Shown piece by piece: positions 12,138-24,400 of a DNA stretch of 64,000 bases. The position numbers were made by a program, and so were the translations under genes. Origin of the DNA: Asterias amurensis (lineage: Eukaryota; Echinodermata; Asteroidea; Forcipulatida; Asteriidae); NCBI RefSeq assembly GCF_032118995.1, contig NC_092667.1, positions 2,720,931-2,784,930 of the forward strand, written 5' to 3'. The notes under the pieces were generated by a model. It was given only the letters and a program-made list of their open reading frames with translations. It ran no database searches and had not been told where the DNA came from. How positions within the stretch are numbered: the stretch's first letter is position 1; every line of letters begins with the position of its first letter.

Positions 12138-13316
12138 TGGGGAACTACACAACCATACACAAGTCAATGGGAAACTACACAACCATACACAAATCAATGA
12201 GAAACTACACAACCATACACAAGTCAATGGTAAACTACACAACCATACACAATGCAATGGGAAACTACACAACCATACACAAGTCAATGGGACACTTCAC
12301 AACCATACACATGTAAATGGGGAACTACACAACCATACACAAGTCAATGGGAAACTACACAACCATACACAAGTCAATGGGGAACTACACAACCATACAC
12401 AAGTCAATGGGAAACTACACAACCATACACAAGTCAATGGGAAACTACACAACCATACACAAGTCAACGGGAAACTACACAACCATACACAAGTCAATGG
12501 GAAACTACACAACCATACACATGTCAATGGGAAACTACACAACCATACACAAGTCATTGGGAAACTACACAACCATACACAAGTCAATGGGAAATTACAC
12601 AACCATACACAAGTCAAAGGGAAACTACACAACCATACACAAGTTAATAGGAAACTACGCAACCATACACATGTCAATGGGGAACTACACAACCATACAC
12701 AAGTCAATGGGAAACTACATAACCATACACAAGTCAATGGGAAACTACACAACCATACACAAGTCAACGGGAAACTACACAATCATACACAAGTCAATGG
12801 GAAATTACACAAACATACACAAGTCAACGGGAAATTACACAACCATACACAAGTCAATGGGAAACTACACAACCATACACAAGTTAATGGGAAACTACAC
12901 AACCATTCACAAGTCAATGGGAAACTACACAACCATACACAAGTCAATGGGAAACTACGCAACCATACACAAGTCAATGGGAAACTACACAACCATACAC
13001 AAGTCAACAGGAAACTACACAACCATACACAAGTCAATGGGACACTTCACAACCATACACATGTCAATGGGAAACTGCACAACCATACACAAGTCAAAAG
13101 GAAACTACACAACCATACACAAGTCAATGGGAAACTACACAACCATACACAAGTCAATGGGAAACTACACAACCATACACGAGTCAATGGGAAACTACAC
13201 AACCATACACAAGTCAATGGGAAACTACACAACCATACACAAGTCAACGGGAAACTACACAACCACCAGTCAACGGGAAACTACACAACCATATACAATG
13301 CAATGGGAATTCTACA
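12138..13316 (+). repeat. 30-bp minisatellite, block 4 (about 39 units)
   Basis: The longest uninterrupted block of the 30-bp repeat. It shows single-base variants such as GTCAACGGG and AAATTACAC scattered through, plus a short unit at about 13264-13275. Open frames of up to 419 codons run through it in several frames at once, which argues against any being translated. Confidence 0.97.
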
Positions 13317-13552
13317 CAATTCAATTAAAAACCTGTATATATACATTCATAAAAAAGTAGGTTTGTATCATAAAATAGCTTAACAAGAGAATTACAACTA
13401 TAAACTTTGAGGCAAGTTTACAGACAATGTAAAGCCGAAGGAAAGCTTTTGCATACACCAACAATCATTTTCTAACAGTTGTTTTTGTCTTTATTCAAAA
13501 TAAACACATGAGAAATGAATGTGTAGTCTTCTGACATGTACTTGTGTGTTAC
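13317..13552 (-). repeat. Inverted third copy of the array flank
   Basis: This is the reverse complement of the segment at 11371-11655 and 11840-12124, and joins block 4 smoothly, so it probably marks the original right edge of the array. The two copies to its left would then be inverted derivatives. Confidence 0.9.
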
Positions 13553-15449
13553 CCTGCCTTGAAACAAAACAAATTTGCCACAGCCACTCATCTCATAATT
13601 TCTACATGATTTTATTAATTTCAACTAAGTATGTATTTCCTTTTTGTATTCTTTCATTAGCCTGTTCCATTGGATACAAACAGATGGGTGTTCAAGATAG
13701 AAGGCCAAGTTGCAGAGCAGATGATTTCATCCTTCCAACGCGTCAAAGTGCAGCTTTCATTAATGGCTCAAGACAATTTTGTGTGGTATTATGATTTCTA
13801 TTTGTGGAAAAAGGGAACAGTTAAAGAAGCTTGGTTGTTTTTAAAGCAGTTTCCGTAGTATCATTTACATGAACCTTTATATATTAAAATAATGTGCAAT
13901 TTCTTCTAGATTATACAAGTTGGACATGGACAATGTTGTACTGCTATGTATTGTCGTAAAAAACGAATTGTACAAAAGCATACATTTTCTTCTCATGTGT
14001 AGATTAAAGTTCCATACTTTTATGATGTATGTTTGTACTACGAATTGTTGAAATAATCTTTGGTGAAAAAATGCGTCTAGGGAGATTGGTACCACTTTCA
14101 CTTTTTTAAAAATTCTTTTAACAAGTAGCTGCGGGGTCGATACGCCATCTTCTATTTTTGCAAATTTTGATATTCGGATGGAAACAGTAAACCAACAGTG
14201 TCATGCTTATACATTTTCCACTTTTAAATCGTCTTCGAACAACTTGCACAAACAGACAACACATGACAAGAATAACATATAGGGGCTTACAGGTAATAAA
14301 AGCATACCTGGAAATGACTTCAGTTATACTAGCGCTTCTTCCACGGTGTTCGTAAAAATAACGAACAAAACAACGTCCCTAAAATAGAACAGTGCTCACT
14401 GCTGATCACAATGGAAACCCGAATCTAGAAAAATGTATTTTACAAACACAAATAATTATTGTTCTGGGCACTATATAAGATTTAATGATGAGGGGAAGTC
14501 TATCAGATGAGGGGAAGTCTATCAAGCCTTATTGGATCATTATGAAGCATTTTGCCCTACATAGCAATGCATGCTGACGTCAATAAGGGATCTAAACAAA
14601 CTCATAACGTTTGTTTGTTTTGGGGGTGATGTTGGGTTGTTTGTATGCCGGTTTTTTTTGTGTGTGTTTTTTCTTGTCTGTTTGTTTGTTGGTTTGTTTA
14701 TTTTGTTTGCTTCTTGGGTTGCTTGTTTGTTCGTTTCTTTGGGTGTCTTTTCTTGGTTCGTTTCTTTGTTTTTTTCTTGGGGTGTTTTTTCTTAATTTGT
14801 TTCTTGGGGTGTTTGTTTCTATGTTTGTTAAGATGGTCTTCCCATCCCATCAAGGAAACTCGGCAAAGCTTCAAGAGGGCAAAACGCCAAGCGGGCAACA
14901 GTTAATCTGAACAAACATTGGCTCACAGCATTGGTTGCACAAATCAACCAACTGTGATTCAGTAACTATAGACGACGATTCTCGTCATTCTCGGGTTCTT
15001 CTCGGGTTCCATTTACTCAAGTCTGCATTGGCAATTGTTAGTTGTACGGTGGTGAAGTAAGTAGGGCACCGCCCATTATGGACGGCCCATTCCGGGCGTG
15101 TCCCCCCCCCTTCCCCTCGGTGTGTTCTTCCCTTTCACTTTATAATGCACAGCAGAAGGAACAGTATGTGTACTTCATTTTGGAAATGTGCTGCAAGTTT
15201 CAAAAAAGAAAAACAAACTTTGTTTGTGGGTTTGTGGGGCATTAGGTAACAGCAGTAGCAGCTGCAGATAGGCTGCTGAACAAAATTGTGAAGCCCAATT
15301 GGTCGGCGTTTGACTCTTTTGGCTAGTCTAGTGTTGAATACTTTTTGTCCACGACTCGGTAACCGACCGACACTCTATCACATTGCACAGCTAATCTTTG
15401 TCGCTGGGTACCAGTTTCATTTCCGTCACGTCTCTGACTTCAATTCAAC
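13553..15449. other. No gene; low-complexity DNA and the TMEM214 upstream region
   Basis: A possible 63-codon frame at about 13670-13858 follows an acceptor-like TTCATTAG but matches nothing I know. From 14600 to 14830 the strand is T/G-rich with many TTTGT and CTTGGG units. The last few hundred bases should hold the TMEM214 promoter; I see no TATA box. Confidence 0.4.
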
Positions 15450-18400
15450 ATGGCGTCCATGACCACTGACAACGTGAACAATAAATGGGAGACAGTTTCA
15501 AAGAAGAAGAAAGCGACTTCCTCTGACAAAAAAGCGGCAAGAAAAAACTTCGCAAATGTAGCTCAAACTGTGGATATAGCGAGTAAGTTTGCGTGAATTA
15601 ATTCAGGACCGTTTAGGAGATATTTCAACTTTCTTTCAAACTGCTGACGGCACCGAATTTTTCCAGCCATATGTTTCTGTTGAGTGGCCCATTTAATTAC
15701 CGGTGCCGGTCAGGCGTGTTAATTTTTACTCATATGTTCTGATGTGATTATTTTGGCGGTGTAATCTTTATGGTTTTTCGGGAAATTGTCCGTATCCCCA
15801 ACCGACACGTTTTCTATCAATCGTATATAATTTACTCAATCTGTCGAGCAGTCAGTCAAACTCAAGTGAGATATATTCCTGTTTCATAACTTTCAATAAA
15901 CCTTCAGTCAGTGTTTGTTGTAAATTGAGTAAAAAGTTGTGGCAGGATGTATACGGAAAGTTTCTGATTTGTCCACATGTATGTTTTGTATCATTTAAAA
16001 TAGTAAAATATGGATAAGCCTCTATGACTTATTTTGCCGTTTGGGATAACTTTCCGTATGGCGCCACCACTTTTTCACTCATTTTTACAAAAAGGGATAT
16101 GTCAATCAGGTAAATTAGATACTATATTATTTTATTTCGAATGAAAAAGTGGTGGCGCCATATGGAAACTTTTCCGCCGTTTGTTTGTTTTACATACATG
16201 CCAGCTATTCTGAACTTGATATTGAATGAAGTAGAGGACAACACAAAAACAAGAAGAGTGAAGACACAAAACTTCATTTCATCATTTATCCATTATTGAT
16301 CATTCTTTAACAATCGTTTACTCATCGAGTTTCAAAAGTCAGAGTTAATGTTCCCATCTATGCTTTTTAACGATTCGACAAAGAAGAGCGCTTGTGTGTT
16401 TAATTGTAGGTACCACAACTGTAAACAATTATAAATAAATATTTAAAAAACAGTGAGTGACAAAACAACTGCTCCAAAATCCATCAAAGGCAATTGAATA
16501 CTTAAGACTCACCTGAGGTATGCAGGAGATAATGCCAGGTAAAATGGTGGCTTGATTGTCTCAGAAAAGCTTAAGGGAGACAATTTCCTACTTATTAAAC
16601 TGGTCCAATTTTCTAAATGGACAGCTTGTGACTTTTGGTGTACTTTATGATTTTTCTTATAGGAAGAATTGCTTTGTTAACAATTTTTTCCTTCATTACT
16701 GACTATTAATTTCTCGTTGACCATCTTTCCCCTAAGGCCCTGTGAAGGAATCGGAGACCGTCTTCGATGCCTTTAGTAGCGGCAAGCATAATAATGCACA
16801 GCCATCAAACTCCTCACCAACGGACAGCCCTCCAAAGAAGAAAGCAGGTGGAGACGCCCCTAAGAAGGTCAGCGGGCAACAGAAGAAGAAGAAGGAGACA
16901 GCTAAGAAGAATGAGAAGGGATTTGAGAGCTTGGTGGACGCGTTGAAGGCGCTTGATCCTAAGGAGGTTAAAGCGGAGCTCAGTGATGTCCAGAACAGGT
17001 GTCCAGATGCTCCCTCGGTAGGTGGCTTATAATAATAAATAATAATAATAATAATAAGACTTACAATGCGCACATATCCACCCTGCTGGGTGTTCAAGGC
17101 GCAGTAAAACCAAAAACAAAACACAACACAAAGAAAAAAACAGAAACAACAAAATTGAAAACCTGTGACATAAGATAAGTTTTGAGAAGAGACTTGAATT
17201 TTGCGGTACAAACACAAGATCGAAGATTAAGTGGTAGAGAGTTCCAGATGCGTGGCGCGGCTGAAGAAAAAGACCTGTCACCCCATGAGTGTCGAGACTT
17301 GGGTTCAATGAGGAGAAGCATGGAACTTGATCGAAGATTCCTTGATGGAGTGTAAACTTGAAGCAGTTCAGAAATATAGTGGGGAGCCTTGCCATTAAGA
17401 GCTTTGTGGACAATGAGCATCAGCTTGAAGATGATTCGTTGAGAGATAGGGAGCCAGTGTAGTTGTTTCAGAATGGGGGTGATGGCACAGGATTTTCTAG
17501 ACAGTGTCACAATGCGGGCAGCAGTATTTTGGAGCCGTTGAAGTCGGGAAATCTGGTTGTTAGGAAGACTGTAGAGAAGAGCATTGCCGTTGTCAAGACG
17601 AGAAGTAACAAATGCGTGAATGACCTTTTCAGTGGCACTTTTGTCCAAGTACTTGCGAATCTTACCTATATTCCTGATGTGATATGATGATAAACGAACA
17701 ATGTTGTTGATGTGTGGCTGAAGTGTCATCGATGAAGCAAAAATAACCCCTAAGTTCCGAGCTTTCAGCGAGGGAGCTATCCGAGCATCACCGATGGAGA
17801 TGTATGGCACTGAAACCTTAGTTAACTGTTGACGTGACCCAAATAAAAGGAACTGCATGTGTAGAGGGTCTTTGAAAGAGAGACAGAAGAGGGTGGGGAG
17901 ATTTCTTTTCATAGAGCTGGTTTCAATTCAGTTCAGGGCCAACTCAGAATGCCCCAGAGTTTTGAAAATTCCTGGTTAGAAACCCTGGTTATGTAAATGT
18001 TTTGTGGCGTGTCGTGGCCTTGCTGTTAAGAGCACCGGATTCAAGCTCTGGTGTTTGATCAGCAGAGTGTGGGTTCGAAACCCAGTCGTGACACTTGTGT
18101 CCTTAGGCAAGATACTTAACCATGATTGTTTCGTAAAGTTGGGGAGGTTGCTCTACCAGCCAGGCTAACTTCTGATGGATGATACCCAAGCCTACATCCG
18201 TATGTTGACAGTAAAGGGGGTAACCCTGTTTCAGCCCAAGGAGTAGGTGGCAACGGCCCCTGGCAAAAATAAATTGTAGCCCACACCTTGAAGTGGCCAT
18301 GGTTAAAATATCAAATTTGACAATGACTTTACAAAATTTTTACCAGATTATTATCGCAACTAATTCAAACTGACTGTTTTCCCCTTTTTGTAGTTGTGGC

Positions 18401-21400
18401 TCGGTGACATCGTAAGCTTCATGAATAGAAAGTTACTAACAAAGGAATCTGATCTGGTTTTTAGTGATCAAGCACCAAGTAAGTTTTTTTTTTCAAAACT
18501 TCTCATTCTCTTTTAATTTGTAGTGCAAATCAGTTTATCAGTTGCTACTCAAATATCACCATTTCAGGGGTCGAAAGTGCCACTAGCCCGGTAGCCCGGG
18601 ACTACCAGATTTACAGCCGGGCTACTCATTTTTCCAGTTTGATAGCCTAGTGGGTTAGTGGAAAAACACTGCAAAAATCAATATCACAAACAACAATGAA
18701 CTGTGCTTATGTTATTGCAAAATGAAATGTAGAATACAATACTTTTGGTGATCAATTCGTGCTTTGACTCAAGTCGTAATGTGTTTTTCGGGCTACCAAA
18801 AAATCTGGGTTACGAGCCCTGCTGGCTACCATCAAAGTACACTTAACTTCGACTTGATTTTTTTATATAGCAGTGTATAGTTTTTTTAGATACCAGCGCT
18901 TTATAAGATTGATTATTATTATTATTTTGATAGATTATCCACTGGGAAAGATGAGTAAACACCTGTCGGATTGTCTCAATGCTACCTTAAAGAGCTACAA
19001 TAAAGATATGCTCAAGGCTTTCTTTGATTACTGCATCAGGGAACTGGCTAATGAAGCTGGCAAAGGTATAGTATTTAGTGTTTTACACTGGACCTGGGCG
19101 ACCGCTGAAAGTAATTTTGAATTTGCAACTATTGATTGTTATGTCCAGTTGAGACTTCCACTTTTCAACTACCTGGGTGGATTTCACAAAACAAATTGTA
19201 AGTACTACTATTAAAGAAACTGGACACAATTGTAATTGTCAAAGACCAGTCTTCTCACTTGGTGGATCTCAAAATATGCACAAAATAACAAACCTGTGAA
19301 AATTTGAACTCAATTGGTCGTCGAAGTTGCGAGATATTAATGAAAGAAAAAACACCCTTGTCACACAAAGTTTTGTGCTTTCAGATGCTTGATTTCAAGG
19401 CCTCAAAATCTAAATCTGAGGTCTCAAAATCAAATTCGTGGAAAATTTCCTTTTTCTCACAATGTTTTATACTATCAACAGCTTCCCGTTACTTGTTTAT
19501 GGTAACAATTATTTTGAGTAATTACCAATAGTGTCCACTGCCTTTAAGTACTACAATAGAGATTTGTGTTGTGACATAAAACTTTATTTAGCTACTCTGA
19601 TTGATTTGCCGTTACGATCAAACTTGGCTCTTTGTGAAATCGGCCCCTGCCTTACTGCGACGCAATGACTACTGAAATGATTGTTGTGACTAGTTTCGAA
19701 GTCACGACTTATTAAAGCGCGACTAGTCAGGTAGTGAATTTCACTAGTTGCCCAGGCTTTACTATAATTGCTTCTCCCTAAGTTACTTCTCTCCAACCAG
19801 GGGTGTAAGTGGGTACCTGTGAGGGTAGAGGTTGATATTATTTTTTAAAAAGCCTTCTGAGTGCACAGCAGCTCGGGCTGTATATTCACCCCAGGGAGCT
19901 GAGAAAGATTCATTAAAGAAATGTTCTTATAGCGCATTTTACAACAACCGTATCAATGCGCTTTACATTTGTGCCCTGTTCATTGGGCCAATACCTAGTT
20001 ATTATTAAAGTCATTTGTTACCCTTGATAATACCTAAATGTTTGTTGTATTTCACATTGATTAGATCCATCGTCTGTTAACGGTTACCGTGTCTTCATCC
20101 AGCTCATCGCTTCCAAAAATCCAGATTTTGTCACAGACTCCATGGAACTTGTGAGTTTTAGTTGTACTTTTAATCCCAAATAATCGGTTTTGATCTAAAC
20201 ATGCACGCATGAATTGTCCCCGATTCAACTCCAAGTATAAATCAGCAAATTTCATCCATCAATGACTCTTCGCTCCAGCAACAAAGATCTTCTCACACCG
20301 CATCCAGTTCTCAGAAAATCATATGGTCAACGTACCTTCCAATTCATTTTTGAAACAATGTTGTTCTCCTATTTTTGTTTGTCCATAGTACCTCAACATG
20401 GTGAAACGGAAACAGAATGACAAAGCTCACTGCTTGTCCGTACTTTGGTCATGTGCTCAGGCAGGGTACAGTAACCCTGTAGTCGGACTGAAAGGTATGT
20501 AGCCAAAGTTACTGCAAAACAATGTTGTTTGTTATGCAAGTCACCAGACACACAAAACCTGAAGGCCACTTCAAGGTGTGGGCTAGAATCTTTTTTTTTT
20601 TCTAGGGGCTGTTGCCGCCTACTCCTGGGGCTGAAACAGGGTTACACCCTTTATAGTCCATAGAGATGTTGGCTTGGGTATCATCCATCAGAAGCCTGGC
20701 TGGTAGAGCCGAAAAGCACTACCTCCCAACTTTACGACAATCATGGTGTCTTGCTTAAGGACACGTTACCAGTATTTTCACTAAGTGTATCCGAACATAT
20801 GCATAAAATAACAAATCTGTTAAAATTTGGGCCCAATTGGTCATCAAAGTTGCAAGAGAATAGTGAAAGAAAAAACGCCTGTGTCGCACAACATTGTGTG
20901 CTCTCAGATGCCTACAAAAATTCTTAAGGCCTGAAGTCTTTTACTATGTGAGAAATTTACAAGGTGCTGTGGCACAAAATGCAGCCAAACATACCAGGAA
21001 CACTTGGGCGAACCTCTTCTCTTAATAATGATCAGTGCACTGGGTTCGTTTATGTGCAATCACAACACACGGGATATGTGGCTTTACGTCCCATCCGAAT
21101 AGTGAAGCTGTGGTTAAGTGTTTTGCTTAAGGACACAATTGTCACAACTAGGACTCGAACCCACACTCTGCTGATCATAAGCACCAGAGCTTCAAGTGGA
21201 TGCTCTTATCTGCTCGGCCACGACACGCCACACGTGGCCACGACACGCCACATATAGGGTTGGTGTAGGGGTTCTTGTATTGTGTGAAATATCTCTTGTA
21301 TTTTCCTTACAGTGTGGTGTGGATTGATGTTGCCTCTATTGGGAGTCAAACCTGCATCTTCCTACGCAATGGCAAACCTGGACAGAATCCTCAAGTAAGA

Positions 21401-24400
21401 AAAATATTTATTAAGCCCAGAACCAATCAAAAACAACTTCCCAGTCTGATTTTATCTACACATTTTGAAAGCCACCAGCCTACAGAGAATGCTTTCCTTA
21501 TTCTGACTCCCTTGCAATAATTTTGTGCAATTAAGTACTTCAGTATGACCGTTCTTTTTTTTTCTTCTTCTGGGATTCAAAAAACAAAATAAGTAGTGTT
21601 CTAAGTAGTAATAGTATAGAGTGTCATGGCCGAGTGGTTAAAGGAACATGTTGCCTTGGATCGGTCGAGTTGGTCTTTGAAAAGCGTTTGTAACCGTTTT
21701 TTATAAAATGCATATGGGTAGAAAGATGTTGTAAAAGTAGAATACAATGATCCACACAAACATGCCTCGAAATTGCGTGGTTTTCCTTTTACCTCGTCGA
21801 CTAACACGTCGGCCATTTATGGGGGTCAAAATTTTGACTCCCATAAATGGCCGACCATGTTAGTTCGCACAGTAGAAGGAAAACCACGCAATTTCGAGGC
21901 AAACTTGTGTGGATCATTGTATTCTACTTTTAAAACATCTTTCCAACCATATGCATTTTATAAAAAACGGTTACAAACGCTTTTGTTTTGACCAACTCGT
22001 CCGATCCAAGGCAACGTGTTCCTTTAAGAGCATCGAATTCAAGTTCTGGTGCTGATTCACCGGAATGTGGGTTTGAATCCCGGTCGTGACACTTGTGTCC
22101 TTGAGCAAGATACTTTACCATAATTGCTTCTCTTCACCCAGGGGTATAAATGGGTACCTGCGAGGGTAGAGGTTGATATTGTGTATGAAAAAGCCACAAG
22201 CGCCTTACAGGCAGCTCAGGGTTGTATACTCCCACAGGAGCTGAGAAACATTACAGGGATGTTATTGGCCCCATGACCAGGGGACTAATGTAAAGAGCAT
22301 TGATACGGTTATTGTGAAATGCGCTATATAAGAATTTGTTATTAAAGTAGTATTCATTATTTTTCTCCTCTACCTATGCAGACAGAAGTTGGATAAAGAA
22401 AAGGCTCATGCAGTCCTTGGACCCAATCAGTTCTTTCCCATCCTGGACTTCGTCTTCACACCTGGAATCTCGTTGTCAGCTCAGTAAGTAATTTTTGTGC
22501 AGATCTCTAAACGATAAATTCTCCATCAAATGAAGAAAAAATAAAACCGTAGTGTTTTGTAAATCTTAGTTGGTTGCAAACGCTCTAGATGTTACACTCT
22601 GCTAGATATCTTCTTCAAGAAACCAAGTCTAATCGCACTTGGGGGGACAGATCTTTATCTGTTGCAGCACCACATCTCTGGAATCAACTACCTCTTCACA
22701 TCAAAACATCTACTGCTATTCACTCTTTCAAAACATCTCTCAAAACACACCTCATGGCGACTGATCCGTTCTTTTGTGTTTAATCTGTTCTTTTTCATTT
22801 TTGTTCAAGTTTCTTTGTAATAGCGCCATGAGCACTTTTGTGGATATGTGCGCTCTATAAAACTTCGTTATTATTATTGATCAGTGCAGTTTTTAACTTT
22901 CCACTTATGATTTTTTTCTGCAGACTACAAAAGCAACTCATGAGGCACTACTCTAAGTTAAAGGTAATTGATTTCATATTTGTATATATAATTTCTTAAA
23001 GCTCTGGGCCCAATTTTATAGAGCTGCTTAAAAGGCAGTGGACACTATTGGTAATTGTCAAAGACTAGCCTTCACAGTTGGTGTATCTCAACATATGCAT
23101 AAAATAACTAACCTGTGAAAATTTGAGCTAAATCGGTCATCGAAGTTGCGAGATAATAATGAAAGAAAAAACACCCTTGTTACGCGAAGTTGTGTGCTTT
23201 CAGATGCTTGATCTCGAGACCTCAAATTCTAAACTTGAGGTCTCGAAATCAAATTCGTGGAAAATTACTTCTTTCTCGAAAAGTACGTCACTTCAGAGGG
23301 AGCCGTTTGTCACAATGTTTTATACTACCAACCTCTCCCCATTACTCGTTACCAAGTGAGGTTTTGTGCTAATAATTATTTTGAGTAGTTACCAATAGTG
23401 TCCACTGCCTTTAAGCAAAAAATCCTTGCTTAGTAAAATCAGATTACAGGCCAAGACTCCACTCAATTGTTATGCTAAGTAAACAACAGCTAAATACCAG
23501 TCACAAGCAATGTATATGGCATGAAATTTTGTCCAGTAATGTGTGTAAAATAAGCGAGCTATTTTCGTGCTTAAGCAATTTGTTTGTGACAAATTATGTG
23601 GAGGCTTTACCTTTTAGGGGGGAAGTTATTTTTTGGATACTCAAATACATTTATGTTTGTACTTACTCTTATTTTCATTAAAAAAAAATTCAATTAATTA
23701 TCGTTTTATCCTGTGTTTATTTTTAGAGCATGGCCTTCGGGTCTCACCCTGAGACAAGCCTACGCCATTTCTTTCCATCGTTATTAGCGAGGGCCACTAC
23801 AAACTGTCCGGAACCAATGAAAACAGAGGTAAGTTGATAAAACAGGCGGTCAGGTTGCCTCGCTTTCCACCTCTGGGACCCTGCCGTCGATTTCACCAAA
23901 CTCTTCCTAAGTGAGGATTAATCTTAGGACTTGGGACAAGTTAAATTCCGTATCCGAAGATGTTAGGACGCATTGAACCCATCCTAAGTTAGGATGGGTT
24001 ACTCGTCCTAATTAGTGAAATCAGCTGCTGGTTCAAATCCCACCGGGGGCACTATGTGGGTTGGGTTTCAAATCCCTACCTGACTGCGTTGGTTTTCCCT
24101 TGAATAATTCTCTGAGGTTTTTCTTCCCACATCTTGAACTGAAATGTCTTCATTGTCTGTTCTCTTCTCGTTTGGTTCTTATAAGAGCATTGAGAATATA
24201 TATCCAGCTCTCCAATGCTCGCTACCAAGTCGGTTTTTAAGTTAATATTTGTTTTGAGTAATTACCAAACGTGTACCTTCCCTTTAATACTTGAGTGGAA
24301 ATTAACAAACAAACAAACATTATATTTACATCATTTAATTCTTGTTTTATTTGTTTTCAGCTGTTGACTACCTTAGTGATGTGTTTGAGTACTGATCATC

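Noticed and set aside
8575-13383. Long repeat-peptide reading frames on both strands
   Set aside because: They follow from a stop-free 30-bp tandem unit and occur in several frames at once; there is no start context, domain or intron signal.
13670-13858. 63-codon frame after an acceptor-like TTCATTAG
   Set aside because: No partner exons or recognised family; too short to support alone.
14571-14910. Very hydrophobic frames rich in Phe, Leu and Cys
   Set aside because: They come from low-complexity T/G-rich DNA with no splice signals or family resemblance.
21601-21991. Similar 70-residue frames on opposite strands (GKPRNFEA)
   Set aside because: They are the two arms of the palindromic family B element read outward; the same pair recurs at 47669-48071.
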